64,000 bases of DNA from Pollenia angustigena (GCA_930367215.1 OV884059.1:154130511-154194510); one strand, 5' to 3'; positions 30,981 to 42,933 are shown, counted from the stretch's first letter. Notes: generated by a model not told the origin, from the sequence alone. Translations and numbers: made by a program.

Positions 30981-31383
30981 CAGTGTTCGAAAATAAAAAC
31001 TAAATATCGTTTCTTAATGTTCGGGTCGGTAGATTTGTGGAAAACACAAACGCTAATAGTGTTTGTGTAGAAAATCATTAAAAAAAATAACGTTTCCCTG
31101 TTAGTCATCTTTCGAACACAAAAAAATTACTGCTTTTATCAAACTCAACAAAAGATGTGAACATTTAATTCCGTTCGGTTTTTTTTTTTTTGAAAATCCA
31201 CAAACTTCAATGTGTTCGGTTCGGCTCGTTAATGTTTGCCCCTTTTGGCTGGTAAAAAAAACCAAACATTTTTTACAAAAACAAAATACACACACGAAAA
31301 AAACATTATAGAACATTAAAATATAATGTTTATCTACAGTATTACTACAATTGTTCTGTTTTTTAACGAAGAACCGAACAGTC
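30981..31383. mobile_element. hAT-like MITE family P copy 1, truncated
   Basis: Starts CAGTGTTCGAAAATAAA and matches, in inverted orientation, the complete element at 61572-62062 through CGAAGAACCGAACA. The far end is missing. Open frames here and in the second copy are by-products of the repeat. Confidence 0.7.
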
Positions 31384-32195
31384 GTTTTAAATTCTATTTA
31401 TTTCCTTAACGTACACATAAAATTTGAGGGAAATGAAAAAATGGACAAACAAAACACTAATCTCTAGCACATTTGGCATCTAATATACACAGTTTAATTT
31501 GAAATTTAAACACGCAAACACACAGTACATCGAACTCTAAAATAATATAATCGCAATTGCTATTAATCCTGCGACAACAAGTCCAAAAACTTTAAGTTCC
31601 TTGTTTTAAATGAGTGCCCTGGTAGGCTAGCAGGTAGTGAGCTAGTCTATCAGCGCCGGGGTAGTGAGAGACTCCTGCAGACAAGCGTAGAGCTTCGCGG
31701 GATAAGCTTAGAGAATTAAAAACATAATAATTTCCCCCTGTATTCAAAACGATTATTAAATTTAACAACTCGAGCCCTATTTGCGATTATAGCGATCGAA
31801 ATGTCCCAAAGGATGTTTACCTTTTTGAACTACATATGTACTTTTCTAAGCGGTTTCAAATTTAAAAGAGTACAATAATAAACATAATATTCCTAATGTC
31901 ACAGATCGGAAGTACACCTTAGTTTTTATTCTAAATGTTTTTGCACATTGAAAGAAGATAATCAAAAAGTAATTTTTCTCTTACTTTCTGAAATATCGTA
32001 CAAAAATCGAAACTTTGCTCATGGGTAAAAAATATTAAAGAAATATCAATCATTCAATCTGCCAAACTTCGGTATTGTTCCAACAGTAATTGCTTCTATT
32101 TATCGAAATTTTAATATTTTATTTTTCGGCTAGCTGCCAGAGTTCTTCGTTTGTACTGCATTAGATCAAGTTTCTTAGACAAAGAGAAGGACAAA
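31384..32195. other. Intergenic stretch with a short GC-richer segment
   Basis: Mostly AT-rich. At 31620-31705 a GC-richer segment (GGTAGGCTAGCAGGTAGTGA) resembles tRNA-like sequence weakly, but no B box or cloverleaf could be drawn. ACTCGAGCCCTATTTGCG near 31770 looks like a lone terminus of family K. Confidence 0.3.
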
Positions 32196-32454
32196 TCGAG
32201 CCCTAACCGCGAAAATAACGTAAGCGACATGATTTTCAATTTTCGTTTTTTTTAATAAATTACTTAATTGGCAACACTTCCATCATCTCCTAAAATGTCA
32301 TGGTCAAATAAGGTACCGTTACGATTTTATAGCAAGAACAATTTTATTGTAAGCGATAAATTTCATACAAAATTTATATGAAATAAAATAAAAAAGCTCT
32401 CTCCTATAAAATTTTATTTTTGGTGCTCACGTTATTTTCGCGGTTAGGGGTCGA
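32196..32454. mobile_element. TIR element family K copy 1
   Basis: The arms TCGAGCCCTAACCGCGAAAA and TAACGT are inverted at 32429-32454. Related copies lie at 46990-47098 and 50447-50678. No TSD is clear and no protein is encoded. Confidence 0.7.
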
Positions 32455-33049
32455 AGATACATAAGAAAAATATTAGATTTTGACTTAATATCAATGTTAC
32501 ATAGTACATTTTTTACATGGATATATTGTAAACTCAACTCTATAGGGAAGAATACAATTTTGTTTTTCCATTATGTTGTGTATATTTTAAACTTTAAAGT
32601 CGTTTTCTATTAAACTAATATTTTTGATTTATGACTACGTTGCAGCGATTTGTAGATTAGGCATATACATAACTTTTTACAATTTTTGCACATAGAAAAA
32701 AATGGCATATCAAAGTCGAATAGAGCTTAAAAAGTATGAAACCCATTATATTTTTTTCGAAATCGCAAAAAAGTTTCACCAAACGCAATAACTTTTTTAA
32801 ACGATCATATAGCCATTTGCTTTATGATTAAATTTAAAATTTTTAATAAATATTATCTGTGTAAAAATGTTTAAAGAAGTGACATACGGTTGTGTTCTAG
32901 AATCCGAATCCACTCGAAAGTGTATTACTTCAGCATTTCACATCCACATGTTTTTATTCATTTCCAATTAGAGTAGTAAGTGGTTGGTAAAAGTAAAACA
33001 AATCGACTTTTATACTAAAATGTGATAAAATTTTTAACAAAAAAAAATT
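32455..33049. other. AT-rich intergenic stretch, nothing recognised
   Basis: No repeat, splice-framed exon or RNA gene could be supported. Confidence 0.5.
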
Positions 33050-34226
33050 TTACAGCCAGGCCCACAATAGGTGCGTTTGAGTACTTTTACAGTTAAATGC
33101 AGTAAATGAGTAAACTGAAAAATTTGCTCTCACAAAAAGCTGTTGTCCAAAAAAGTACGCGAACGCAAAATTGGTAAAAATTCGTAAAATAAAGGCAACA
33201 TCTGACGGCAAATAACTGAAGTGTTGAAAAATATTGACTCTTTTGACTACTTAACTCGTTTTCTTATCGGTACTCGATTAAATACTTTTTATAGCACGAA
33301 AATTTTTGGAAAATACAAACAAACTATTTTATGTAATCTTTCATATTTGTTTGTTTTTTATTTTATTTGATTTTCCTTATTTGTAGCGGGTTAAATTATA
33401 TAAAAGAACATGAATAATTTTTTTGCTATTGATTACTTAAGTACCCAAATACTTCACACTTTAACAACTCTAAGAAATTAACGTAACAAAAAAATTTTCA
33501 AAAGTTTGTATTTAGCCAAATAAATGCTTCACAAACAAGTTTAATTAATTAAAATTTATTCACTTTTTGTTTTGGTTTAATTTTTATTTCAACTTTTCTT
33601 TTATTTGACAATTTTTTTACAATTTGTATGCTTTTTATTTGTTAAGGCCGTGTCAGATTAAACTTTTGCTTCGCGTTGCGTTACATATACGCTTTGACAT
33701 TTGAGTAAAATGTACATGTTTATATGGCACTTGTCACATAAACTGCTTTTAACGCAAAGCGAAAAGTTGGGCATCTCTCATCTTTTTGCGCGCTTTGACA
33801 ACCAGCTGATTTCATTTTATTTAATTTTTTCTTGGTGTGAGTAGTAAACAAAATTTTGGCGAAAAAATAAATAAATTTTATTAATTTAATAAATATTTAA
33901 AATAAATATTTATTACTTTTGTTTGTTTACCTTTGAAACATATGTTTTTTTGATTTAATAAATTTTACTGCAAAAATTTCTGCAGTAAAAATTTGTAAAT
34001 ACTCAGACAAGAACTGTCACTTTTCGCTCTCAATTTATGTTCTCATTTACTGCATTTTGTGTACTCGAACGCAATTTCGTAAAATGCAGTAAAGTTTAGT
34101 AAAAAATTATCAAAAAGTAATTTCAATTTTTGGGAATACAAAATTTTAATTTCAAAAGATTTTGTTATTCGTGCTTAATTCCCAGTTTTTATTCTTGATA
34201 AAAACACTTGAAATTTATTGTTGATG

Positions 34227-34288
34227 GGATAAGCTATGCCTATGCATTTCACTGGTTGCTTAGGCCAGATCATCAGGAAACTTCATCC
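34227..34288 (-). ncRNA. Type I hammerhead ribozyme candidate (minus strand)
   Basis: This is the inverted copy of the motif described at 34947-35008, with identical core and helices over 62 nt. Both strands of the insertion could therefore yield a self-cleaving RNA. Confidence 0.65.
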
Positions 34289-34696
34289 ATAAAGATTTTA
34301 GACAAACTAAAGATATTAAACCAAATAAAACTGTTAAACGTATAAGACTTATAGCAACAGCTTTACTTGTAACAATATCAAAGCTTGAACAAAATACATC
34401 AACAATAAAAAAGTGGGTTTATCTCATCTTACACTCCCCACCACAATTAGTTGAAATTCTCTCAACATTAATTGTAGTTGTAAGTAGGTTAAGAAAAACA
34501 AAAATAAAAAACAAACAACAACTTACAAAAGATGTTGTCAATTAAGTGTTTTTTTAGGCCGTGCACTTGCCTGTTTATTATCAAAAAGTAATTTCAATTT
34601 TTGGGAATACAAAATTTTAATTTCAAAAGATTTTGTTATTCGTGCTTAATTCCCAGTTTTTATTCTTGATAAAAACACTTGAAATTTATTGTTGAT

Positions 34697-34745
34697 GGGA
34701 TAAGCTATGCCTATGCATTTCACTGGTTGCTTAGGCCAGATCATC
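34697..34745 (-). ncRNA. Broken hammerhead copy
   Basis: The unit has stem II, GAAA and stem III, but the core reads ATGATGA instead of CTGATGA and the 5' strand of stem I is missing because Y does not follow in the same orientation. It should not cleave. Confidence 0.6.
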
Positions 34746-34946
34746 ATCTACTTACAACTACAATTAATGTTGAGAGAATTTCAACTAATTGTGGTGGGGA
34801 GTGTAAGATGAGATAAACCCACTTTTTTATTGTTGATGTATTTTGTTCAAGCTTTGATATTGTTACAAGTAAAGCTGTTGCTATAAGTCTTATACGTTTA
34901 ACAGTTTTATTTGGTTTAATATCTTTAGTTTGTCTAAAATCTTTAT

Positions 34947-35008
34947 GGATGAAGTTTCCTGATGATCTGGCCTAAGCAACCAGTGAAATGCATAGGCATA
35001 GCTTATCC
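34947..35008 (+). ncRNA. Type I hammerhead ribozyme candidate (plus strand)
   Basis: The core CTGATGA is at 34959-34965. Stem II is CTGG (34967-34970) with CCAG (34980-34983) and a 9-nt loop. GAA follows at 34985-34987. Stem III is ATGC (34988-34991) with GCAT (34996-34999) and a 4-nt loop. The cleavage site would follow A35000 (triplet ATA). Stem I pairs GGAT-G-AAG (34947-34954) with CTTATCC (35002-35008), with a UUU bulge next to a closing C-G pair. One oddity is a T-T pair at the base of stem II, where G-C is usual. The tiny stem III is typical of Penelope-type hammerheads. Confidence 0.68.
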
Positions 35009-35132
35009 CATCAACAATAAATTTCAAGTGTTTTTATCAAGAATAAAAACTGGGAATTAAGCACGAATAACAAAATCTTTTGAAAGTTTAGTAAAAAATA
35101 GTAAAAACGTTTGTGTTCTCGAACGCAACTAT

Positions 35133-35244
35133 TGTCACACGCTAATAACGTTCGCATAGAAAATTACATTTAAAACAAAAACAGATTTTAGAATTTTGTT
35201 TTTGTTTTAAATGTAATTTTCTATGCGAACGTTAACGTGTGACA
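35133..35244. mobile_element. Palindromic MITE core, family U copy 2 (inside H)
   Basis: TGTCACACG and AACGTTCGCATAGAAAATTA are mirrored around TTTAAAACAAAAACAGA and TTTGTTTTTGTTTTAAA. The centre is nearly identical to the copy at 52275-52407, although the outer arms differ. Confidence 0.75.
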
Positions 35245-35262
35245 TCGTGGGCCTGGCTGTTA

Positions 35263-36109
35263 GTTTTAGTTGAATATCTTCTTTATCCAAATTAAACAAA
35301 AATATATCGTTACCTAAAACGCAGAAGGCCCTAACTAATCCAAAATTTAAAATCTACTGTTTCATTGATTTTGATGTACATTTATAGCTAATTTTTTAAC
35401 ACTTTTCATGTTATCTTCCGACAATTTGTTTTTTTTTTTATCGATTTAGGGATCTCAAAAAAATTTTTGTGTTTGTTTGAAATTTTGCAATTTTTCGCGA
35501 ATCTTAGCCATGTTCGCGATAAAAGCGATTTGTTCCTGTTAGTTTTTTAATCCTTTACAGATCTAACGATTTATAATAATAGCAGACTTTGCTATCATGC
35601 CGCTGTAGCAAATTTTTGCAAATTTCCGCTAATTTAGCAATTTTTACAAAATTTTTTGCCATTCCTTATAGTTTTAGGGACTTTTAATCAATTTTATGGC
35701 TTGTTTAAAATTTTCTTGAATTTCCGCTATTTTTGCAATTTTTTTTTTTTTTTTTGTTACTTTCCGACATTTTGTTTTTTAACCCATTTAGCGATTTCAA
35801 ATTAATTTCAGTGTTTGTTTAGTGTAATAAATAGCAGACTTTGCTATCGTGCTGCGGTTAGCAAATTAGCGATCTTTAGTTCAAAAACACCATTTTCTTT
35901 CGCATCGCAATAGAGAGTAGCCCCACTGGTCCAAGCTTTTTAATACTTTTAAAAAATAAATATTTTCCCTACAACAAATTTAAAGCAATGCCAGCACTCA
36001 GTAATGCCCGTTGGAATTCTGGGGCTATTCTGAAACTTTTGTCTTTTATACTTATTCCAGAGTATCAATATTAATTATTTTCTATTTGTTAACTTGAATG
36101 CAATGTTTG
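35263..36109. other. AT-rich stretch with a diverged direct repeat
   Basis: Two diverged copies of a roughly 300-bp segment run in the same direction (about 35400-35640 and 35755-35880), sharing AGCAGACTTTGCTATC, GTGTTTGTTT and TAGCAAAT words. No coding content. Confidence 0.4.
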
Positions 36110-36117
36110 GAGCCAAG

Positions 36118-36585
36118 CAGAGACCTGCGCCGTCAAGTTTTGTCGGCGGCGGCGGCTTGCAAAAATATTGCCGGCGGCGGCTCAAAGCCGGCTTAAGCCG
36201 ACTTAAACTTAGGCCAATTTAAAAATTATTTTTTTTACCAACTTTCATATTTTAGTTTGAATAATAAAATTAATTTGCATTATCTATTCCTAAATGAGAT
36301 TTTAAATTTTTACCGCAAGACCTTTGAAAATATGTATACAAGGACTATATCTTACTCATTAACATTTTTATTTATTAAAAAAAAATTGTTTTTATTAAAA
36401 ATAAAAAGAATGGAAAATATTTTTTTCTGGTTTTGGTTATGCATTTCTTGTAGCGAATATTCGTTTAAATGACTGTGACCGGCGGCTGATTTTAAGCCGA
36501 CTGTAGTCGATAAATTTTCGGCGGCTATTAAAAGTAATCGGCGGCGCGGCTCAGCCGGCTTAAGCCGTCAAGGCGCAGGTTTCTG
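36118..36585. mobile_element. hAT-like element with GC-rich CGGCGG repeats
   Basis: The ends CAGAGACCTGCGCC and GGCGCAGGTTTCTG are inverted. The 8-bp flanks GAGCCAAG and TAGCCAAG match at seven positions. Both subtermini are packed with GGCGGC and GCCGGCTTAAGCCG, a sharp GC island in AT-rich DNA. The centre is AT-rich and non-coding. Confidence 0.82.
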
Positions 36586-36945
36586 TAGCCAAGTTTGGTT
36601 TTCTGATTATCCTTTCAGCAAAAATAATTTCGCCACACTACAAAAATCATTGTCCGGCTTTACAATAGCAAAGGAATGTTTTCTGAGATATTGGGTCAAA
36701 AACCCTCAGCTATTCAGGAAGTTCTGCGAAGCAGCCTCTGCGAAGAACATGTAAATTATCACATACCTACATTTTAAAACTTATTTCATATAACAGTTGA
36801 AAACTTGTGTTTCAAAATAAAAAAATATTTAAAAAAAACTCTGTTTTTTTAGAAATCACGTTTAGTGCGGAACATTTTTTTAACCAAATCACCTAAAAAA
36901 AGTGATATATTTAGTGGTATGCAAAATTTTTCGTAAAATTTTGTT

Positions 36946-37218
36946 ATATGGGTAATTCCATGTCAAATCGACGAGTGGGACCAACCCCGTTCGATAGAAA
37001 TTGCACCAATTATGGTAAAACACCAGGTGTCCGGCTTGTCTGTTTATTGTTACACGCACAGTGTACTTATGCTCAAAATTACAATATTAAAATTATATTT
37101 TAATATTATTTTTTAAAGGTTAAAGGTATTTTTAAAAGTCATATCTTCAAAAAGAAACATTAAAATCTAAAGGGGTCGGGTCCCACTCGTGGTCGATTTG
37201 ACGTGGAATTACCCATAT
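36946..37218. mobile_element. TIR element with ATATGGGTAATTCCATGTCA ends
   Basis: The right end is the inverted copy with one change (ACGTGG). Inner arms carry GAGTGGGACC and GGTCCCACTCG. The termini resemble those of the long-TIR element at 49186-50353. No protein. Confidence 0.75.
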
Positions 37219-38811
37219 GCCTAATGTACATACAAACAATGAACAATATCCATATTTTTTTACATATTGTCCAGCTTTTATTCCTTATTTAAACATAAAA
37301 TTTCTTTAATAATTCTCTTTTAAACAAAACAAATTTTTTAAAATTCCATATTATCTGTCTTAAAATATATATTTTGTGTAAACATAATTTTTATAGTACA
37401 TACTAAATATTTAGATAAGAAAAGTTAAAAAGCATAATTATTACTTGTTTGCACTGACACAAAAACTAATGATAAGAATATTTATTTTTTACATGGTGCA
37501 GTTATACATCAATACATGTTAAAGAATTTGTAGAACAAATATTGCAAGAATTCTTCTTTTTTCCATAAATTCGTCCATACTATCAAATGAAATTGTAATC
37601 AAACATTCATTACTATGAAGTATTACTGATGGGTTAATCTAATTTACTAGAGTTTTATTATTAATATGGTCAAATTTTATAATGTTATTGCTATTTAATA
37701 TTTATGAGGTATTTTATATTTGAAGCCCTTTAACACTTTTATGAATTCAACATTAATTCCGCTTGTTATTAGGAAAATTGACAAAAAAAAAACCAAGAAA
37801 TTGGAAAATTTCTTGCCTTGATATTCGATCTTATTTTTTAAGGCGTTGGTCGTTATCGCCTAAACCGTTTTTTGCTGTAATATATTAAAGAACACAGGTT
37901 GTGTGTTACTTGTTTCTTTCTTACTTGTATCATATTATGGTAGAATCGGTCTTCCAAAAGGAAATCACAACCATATTAGACTAACCTAACTTCCTTAAAA
38001 GATGGAAATTAGTAGCCGAAAACAATGTTTTATTTAAATAAATTCTAATGAATAATATTAGCTTTAAAGTTTAAACTCTAGTTTGTCGTTTGGATTTTTA
38101 TAAAATGCTATTTCTCTACCTGGCTATTAAAATATTTCTGCAATTTTTTTTTTTTTAATTTAAGCCAACATTTTTTAATTTCAATCCAGTCTTTAGTCAT
38201 AGTGTTTCTTATTATTTCTATTTGTACTTTATTTTTCATTGGTCGTATGCTAATTTATATTTTTCCTAATCAAACTAAATTTATCATTCTTTTGTATTTT
38301 TGGATATCGATTAGTGACAAAAAGTACAATAGTATCACATTTGAATTAAATTATTTCCTTTAATTTGCATACTTATTTAGGCAAAATAAAATAAAAATAT
38401 AATAACCTTCATCATTTATATGCTTTAAAAAGAACTACTTGATTTAAATAGTAAAAATTAGCAAATTCGCATTGAAAATGATAAAAAAAATGTACCAACA
38501 CTCCAATCAGGTCACTAAGCGTTCCCATTTTATTATTGCATTAAGCTAATTGTGAATTTAATTAATACACAGTAAAGAAATCGATTCTCTTTTATTTTTT
38601 TATTAAATATCACGACACTGAGCCTAATTATAAGATGGCGTTCTAGGTTTCGTAACACAAAAAATTGCATATTTGCATATGTTTTAGTAATTATCAAGAA
38701 GTTATTAAATTTTTTCAATTTTGTTTTTAATATACTAAATTAAGATGATAAATAGTTATATACATTTATAGCCTTAAAATTAAAATAAAATTTTTTTACA
38801 CACTTTACTCT

Positions 38812-38880
38812 CCCTTATGCAGAAAAAAGTTAAAGTTCATTAAGCCCAGAAAAGTGTATATGAATTTATATGAAGATTTC
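38812..38880. mobile_element. Half copy of the CCCTTATGC MITE
   Basis: CCCTTATGCAGAAAAAAGTT, then AAAGTTCATTAAGC, matches the left half of the MITE at 40224-40333. No right arm is present. Confidence 0.5.
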
Positions 38881-39069
38881 TCAACACAAAGTAATTTAGA
38901 AAATAGATTTCCTTTATTTTAAATAATTATATAACAAAACAATGCAACAATGTAAAATCAAAATAATTTTGATTGTACAGATCGTAGGCTTCCCAGATCG
39001 AAATCGGCAAAATAAAAAGCTTGATTTTTATTTACAATTCATATTTCGGTTAAATTGACAAAATAGGTT

Positions 39070-39330
39070 TACATTATTTATACCCTCCAACACAGATGGA
39101 CATAATTACGTAAGTTCGTTTTTTATATAAGTTTATAATTTTTACAATATTGATATAATAATTGCGGAGTTAATTTAATGATCCCCGTCTATTCGTCCGT
39201 CGGGTTTTCTGTATGCGTTAACGTTGAAATGGGTTTTCTGAAGAAGATATGTATTTATAAAGTCTGGAATAGCTTGCAACTGAAATTTGCCCATATCGGT
39301 CTACAAATGTCTGAGATATCTGCAACAAAT
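39070..39330 (+). mobile_element. Decayed INE-1-like 5' fragment
   Basis: TTATACCCTCCAACACAG followed by GTCTATTCGTCCGTCGG and a degenerate GTCTGAGATATCTGC resembles the opening of the DINE-1-like copies at 27041 and 60441 but is heavily mutated. Confidence 0.4.
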
Positions 39331-40223
39331 TACGACTGCCTCTAATTTTTACCGATAAAACTTAACTTTTAAAAGTCTTGTCTTGGCTGTAAATCCAAAA
39401 TTGCTTTCTAAAGACAATATTGATGCTTCAATTAAATGTATTATGGTATAAATGAAAAACAAAATAGAGTCTGATAATCGTGCTATACATTCTTCTAACA
39501 ATTCAAAATTCCTTGGGATACAAATTCCCACAGCTCTTTCCGAAAAATACATTATAACTGCAGCCCAAAAATACCAAATAGATCAATAATTGTTATTGTT
39601 TCTTGATTTTCTTAACAATTAAATGGAATAATTTTTAAAATTCCGGTTTAGCTTGGCAAATGATATCTTATCTTGATTCTTTACACTCATTGAAAAAGCT
39701 TAACAATCAAGGCAAATCAAGCCCATCTGGCAACCCTAATAGACCGCCATACATTTTTTCTGTTATTTAGCTTCTTCCTAACCCCGTTAAATCTTAAAAT
39801 AAAAATAAAATCTTGTTAAAATAAATTTACAATAAGAAAAAAAAATACTTACATGGGTTATTTTTATTTATAATGCCATATAAAATAATTTTAAATTTGA
39901 TTTAAAACTACATTATTTTAATGTTGTAAATGTATTCAGTTTTTATTTAATTCTTACAAAATATATTTCGTTGTAAAGCAATTCCATTACATATGTATTT
40001 AAAACTTCTACATAATTTTTTACAAGTTAAATAAATAATTTTAAAAATACAAAAGTATGTAATTGTTTTTTTCGTTTTTTTTTGAGATTTTTATAAAACA
40101 TTTTTTTATAATCGATTTTTTTTAAAGTCAGTTCTTTTTAAACGTGACATTTATTTAAAATGTCAACATTAAGTGTTATTTTTTTATATAATAAAGCTTT
40201 AAATAAATAATTTTAATGTTAAG

Positions 40224-40333
40224 CCCCCTTATGCAAAAAAAAGTTAAAGTTCACATAACTTAACTACACATTAAGCACAGCAAAAGTGAATAAGTTTTTT
40301 TTGTGACCTTCAACTTTTTTTTGCATAAGGGGG
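40224..40333. mobile_element. MITE with CCCCCTTATGC ends
   Basis: The left arm CCCCCTTATGCAAAAAAAAG with GTTAAAGTTCA and its inverted copy at the right leave a centre of about 50 bp. Length is 110 bp. Confidence 0.72.
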
Positions 40334-42684
40334 TTGTAGTTCTTGAATGGTATATGATAAGAAGAGAATGAATAGAGTATATTAATTGACAATATCTTAG
40401 TTTTTAAATAAATGTTATACCAGGGCTCGACCATTCATAAGGTACAGAGAGAGTATTTATTGCTGGCTGACAATTTTTTTGAATGGAGTTTGACACTTAA
40501 AATAAATAAGTTAAATAAAACCTCCATACAATAAAAAAAAATTGACAGCCAGCATAACTCTTCTTTAAGCATATGCCTAATGAATGTGCTTTGTTTTATA
40601 CATATTGTAAAACTAATATTTTTTTACAGAAATTTAAAAAAAAATGCGTGTTGTTTTGTTCTTTTGGATTTGATTCCAAGGATATTATTAATTTCTCAAA
40701 CATTTTTACAAACTCAATTTAATTACGACTTTTTTTAAGATTTTAGGCAACATTTTTCTTATATTCAAGCCAAATGTTAGCAATAAATTTTTCAATATTT
40801 AAATACATGGCTTATAATGAAAAATTGCTGAATATTAGTTGTTACCTATTGGTAATAAACTTTTTTTAGAAACAAGATATTTAGTTTGAAAATGATGCTG
40901 TAAATATTATTTTGACTATTTCCGAAGCGTTTAAGCCATAATCGGAAACTTTTAAGCCACAATGTTTCTATACAATTTTAAAATGTTCGTTTTAATAGTT
41001 TTAAGTTTTGAAATTAGTTATGGTATACATATTTTTAAAACTATAATAAAGTTACTGTATAATGTAGTTTTACTTTAAAACTTTAGTTTAATTTTTTTTA
41101 TTTTAGTTATTTAGCTGCTTTTCAGATATAAATGTTTGCAGATGTATAAAAAATACATATTGATTTCTTTATTATTATGATTTGTTAAGTTTTTAACTTT
41201 ATTACTAATTAATAAATTTTTCTTCAGTTTGGTTTTTGCATAAATTTTTAACTAAAATATACATATGTAGATATTGAGCAAGGTAACATTTGTTTCTTTC
41301 TCGTTTGTTCAGATATATGTACATACATACGTATGTACATGTGAGTTTTTTTATTAAAAAAAAAAAAAGATTGAGAAATAAATATTTTTACGAGTAAATT
41401 TAGAATATTATACATACTTTGAATATTTTTAAAATGAACTCATAAGTTTAATTCTATCAAAGCAACAAACCGGTTTTGGGACAGAAATTATAATTAGACT
41501 TTTATCTGAATTTTATTGTGGTATGAGAAATAAAAGTATGGTCACACTAGACAAATATTTGATAAAAAAAAAACAAAGTAAATAACGCTGGGTCTCCGTA
41601 CCATTTTTTTTTTTTTTTTTTGCTATGCACAAGCAAATACGTCGGGCAGAACAATGGCGCAATAATTGCTGATTATATTGCTGGAGTACACGTGAAATCG
41701 CTTTGCCACAGAGTACAGAGAAATGAAATGTCAGATAAATTACAACTGATTTTACAGCAGATTGCTAAGCAATAGTTGCTTAAGAAATCAGAAGAGCAAT
41801 CATTGCGCAATTGAATGCCGCTCATGGAAATATGTGGTACACACGTCGCAAATTTAATGGAGCAATCAAATTTGACGTTTGCCGCAATAAATATGTATTC
41901 GAAATCAAATTTTAAAGATACTGGAAACGACATTATCGATTTCAAATCGTTTTGTTTTCAAAATCATTGCCATCACATACCTGTTTAGATATCATAATGA
42001 AATTTGGCAGCAATGTAGATTAAAAAGTTCTTAAAACAGTGCACTTAAACATTCTCCTTTTTGAATAAAAAAAATACCTTAATTCTCCATCTTAATCAAA
42101 AGCATTTTCATAATAAATTTCTAACGAAAATTTCGTACGCTTATGTTACATTAAAAAAAAAACATATTTTAAAATGTAAAATTGCTTGTACATGCTTTTA
42201 CTTCTGATTCATTAAATGTAAACAGTGACTGTCAAACCAACTCAAAAAGCAAAAAGTTGTACACAAATTTTCGTTTTTTGTTCGACAGTTTTAGGTTTCC
42301 ACTGCAGTTTTTAAGCCCTGATTTCAATATTTTCGTGATGTATATTTATGTATTTATAACGCAATTTTAATCAGTTAAACTAAATAAAATGTTTGTTTAA
42401 AACAGTTGTTATGCTTATTTTACCAAATATTGGAATAATGTGAATTAAACTTAAAGGGAAAATAGAATAAAAGTAAACAATGTAGGTAGACTAGATTTTA
42501 AAGTAAAATAGCTAGAATTTTTTATTATGTTTGTAATAATAACATTATAACAATATTTTATATTTGAGTTCTTTAAAACAGGATCAAATCTTAATTATAT
42601 AAAATAAACTCTATAGTTATTTGTTTACTGTGCGTTTAATTTGTTTGTTTACTATATTAATTTTTTTTTTTTCATTATACTGCA

Positions 42685-42933
42685 GCCGTATTCTGTAATT
42701 CGCTTAGCTAAAGCTCAATCTCGATCGCTAAAATGCCTAAGAGAATACAAAATTTAAAAATTTTAGCGATGACATTAAAAGCTAAAATTGCTGCGAATTA
42801 AATTTGTACAGCATTGCCAAATTTAGTAATGCCATTTACAGTATTGCATTCGTAGCCAAAAATCGCTAGATCAACTTTATAGATTTTTAGCGATAGAGAT
42901 TTAGCTTTAGCGAATTATGTACAGAATACGGCC
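42685..42933. mobile_element. MITE with GCCGTATTCTGTAATTCGC ends
   Basis: The arms GCCGTATTCTGTAATTCGC, AGCTAAAGCTCAATCTCG and TCGCTAAAA are mirrored at 42887-42932. Short TTTTAGCGAT words repeat in the middle. No TSD was resolved. Confidence 0.72.

Larger units (their letters stand above)
34108..35082. mobile_element. Penelope-like or retrozyme-like insertion with hammerhead motifs
   Basis: A perfect 17-bp duplication, AAAGTTTAGTAAAAAAT, flanks it (34091-34107 and 35083-35099). Inside, a roughly 170-bp unit X and a roughly 215-bp unit Y are arranged X-Y-spacer-X, then Y and X inverted (34109-34275, 34276-34490, 34577-34745, 34746-34958, 34959-35082). The X/Y border falls in a hammerhead ribozyme core. 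Penelope-like elements carry hammerheads in their terminal repeats and often insert as complex inverted arrangements; animal retrozymes share the motif. No reverse transcriptase or GIY-YIG frame is present. Confidence 0.75.
33070..35129. mobile_element. TIR element family I, nested in H
   Basis: The ends GGTGCGTTTGAGTAC and, inverted, GTTGCGTTCGAGAAC pair with three mismatches. Flanks read TA on both sides. TTTACTGCATTT and its complement recur in both halves. A second terminus-like GTACTCGAACGCAA occurs at 34061. The interior hosts the insertion at 34108-35082. Confidence 0.6.
33053..35259. mobile_element. TIR element family H (TTA TSD), split by nested insertions
   Basis: The ends CAGCCAGGCCCAC and GTGGGCCTGGCTG are inverted, flanked by TTA (33050-33052 and 35260-35262). 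Without its guest it is a palindrome of roughly 140 bp whose centre (35133-35244) has the family U core. The guest at 33070-35129 sits in the left arm. Confidence 0.75.

Noticed and set aside
31101..31316. Frame in family P copy 1, mirrored at 61696-61878
   Set aside because: Both lie in a non-coding MITE, read partly inverted relative to each other, and contain poly-K from A runs.
31620..31705. tRNA-like or SINE head
   Set aside because: GGTAGGCTAGCAGG recalls an A box, but no B box, cloverleaf or tail could be identified.
33650..33785. Inverted AACTTTTGCTTCGCGTTG words as a MITE
   Set aside because: The arms are short and imperfect, and no target duplication was found.
41673..41945. 90-codon minus-strand frame
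   Set aside because: No motif, no splice context; GCGCAAT/ATTGCGC words around it suggest an old repeat but ends could not be defined.
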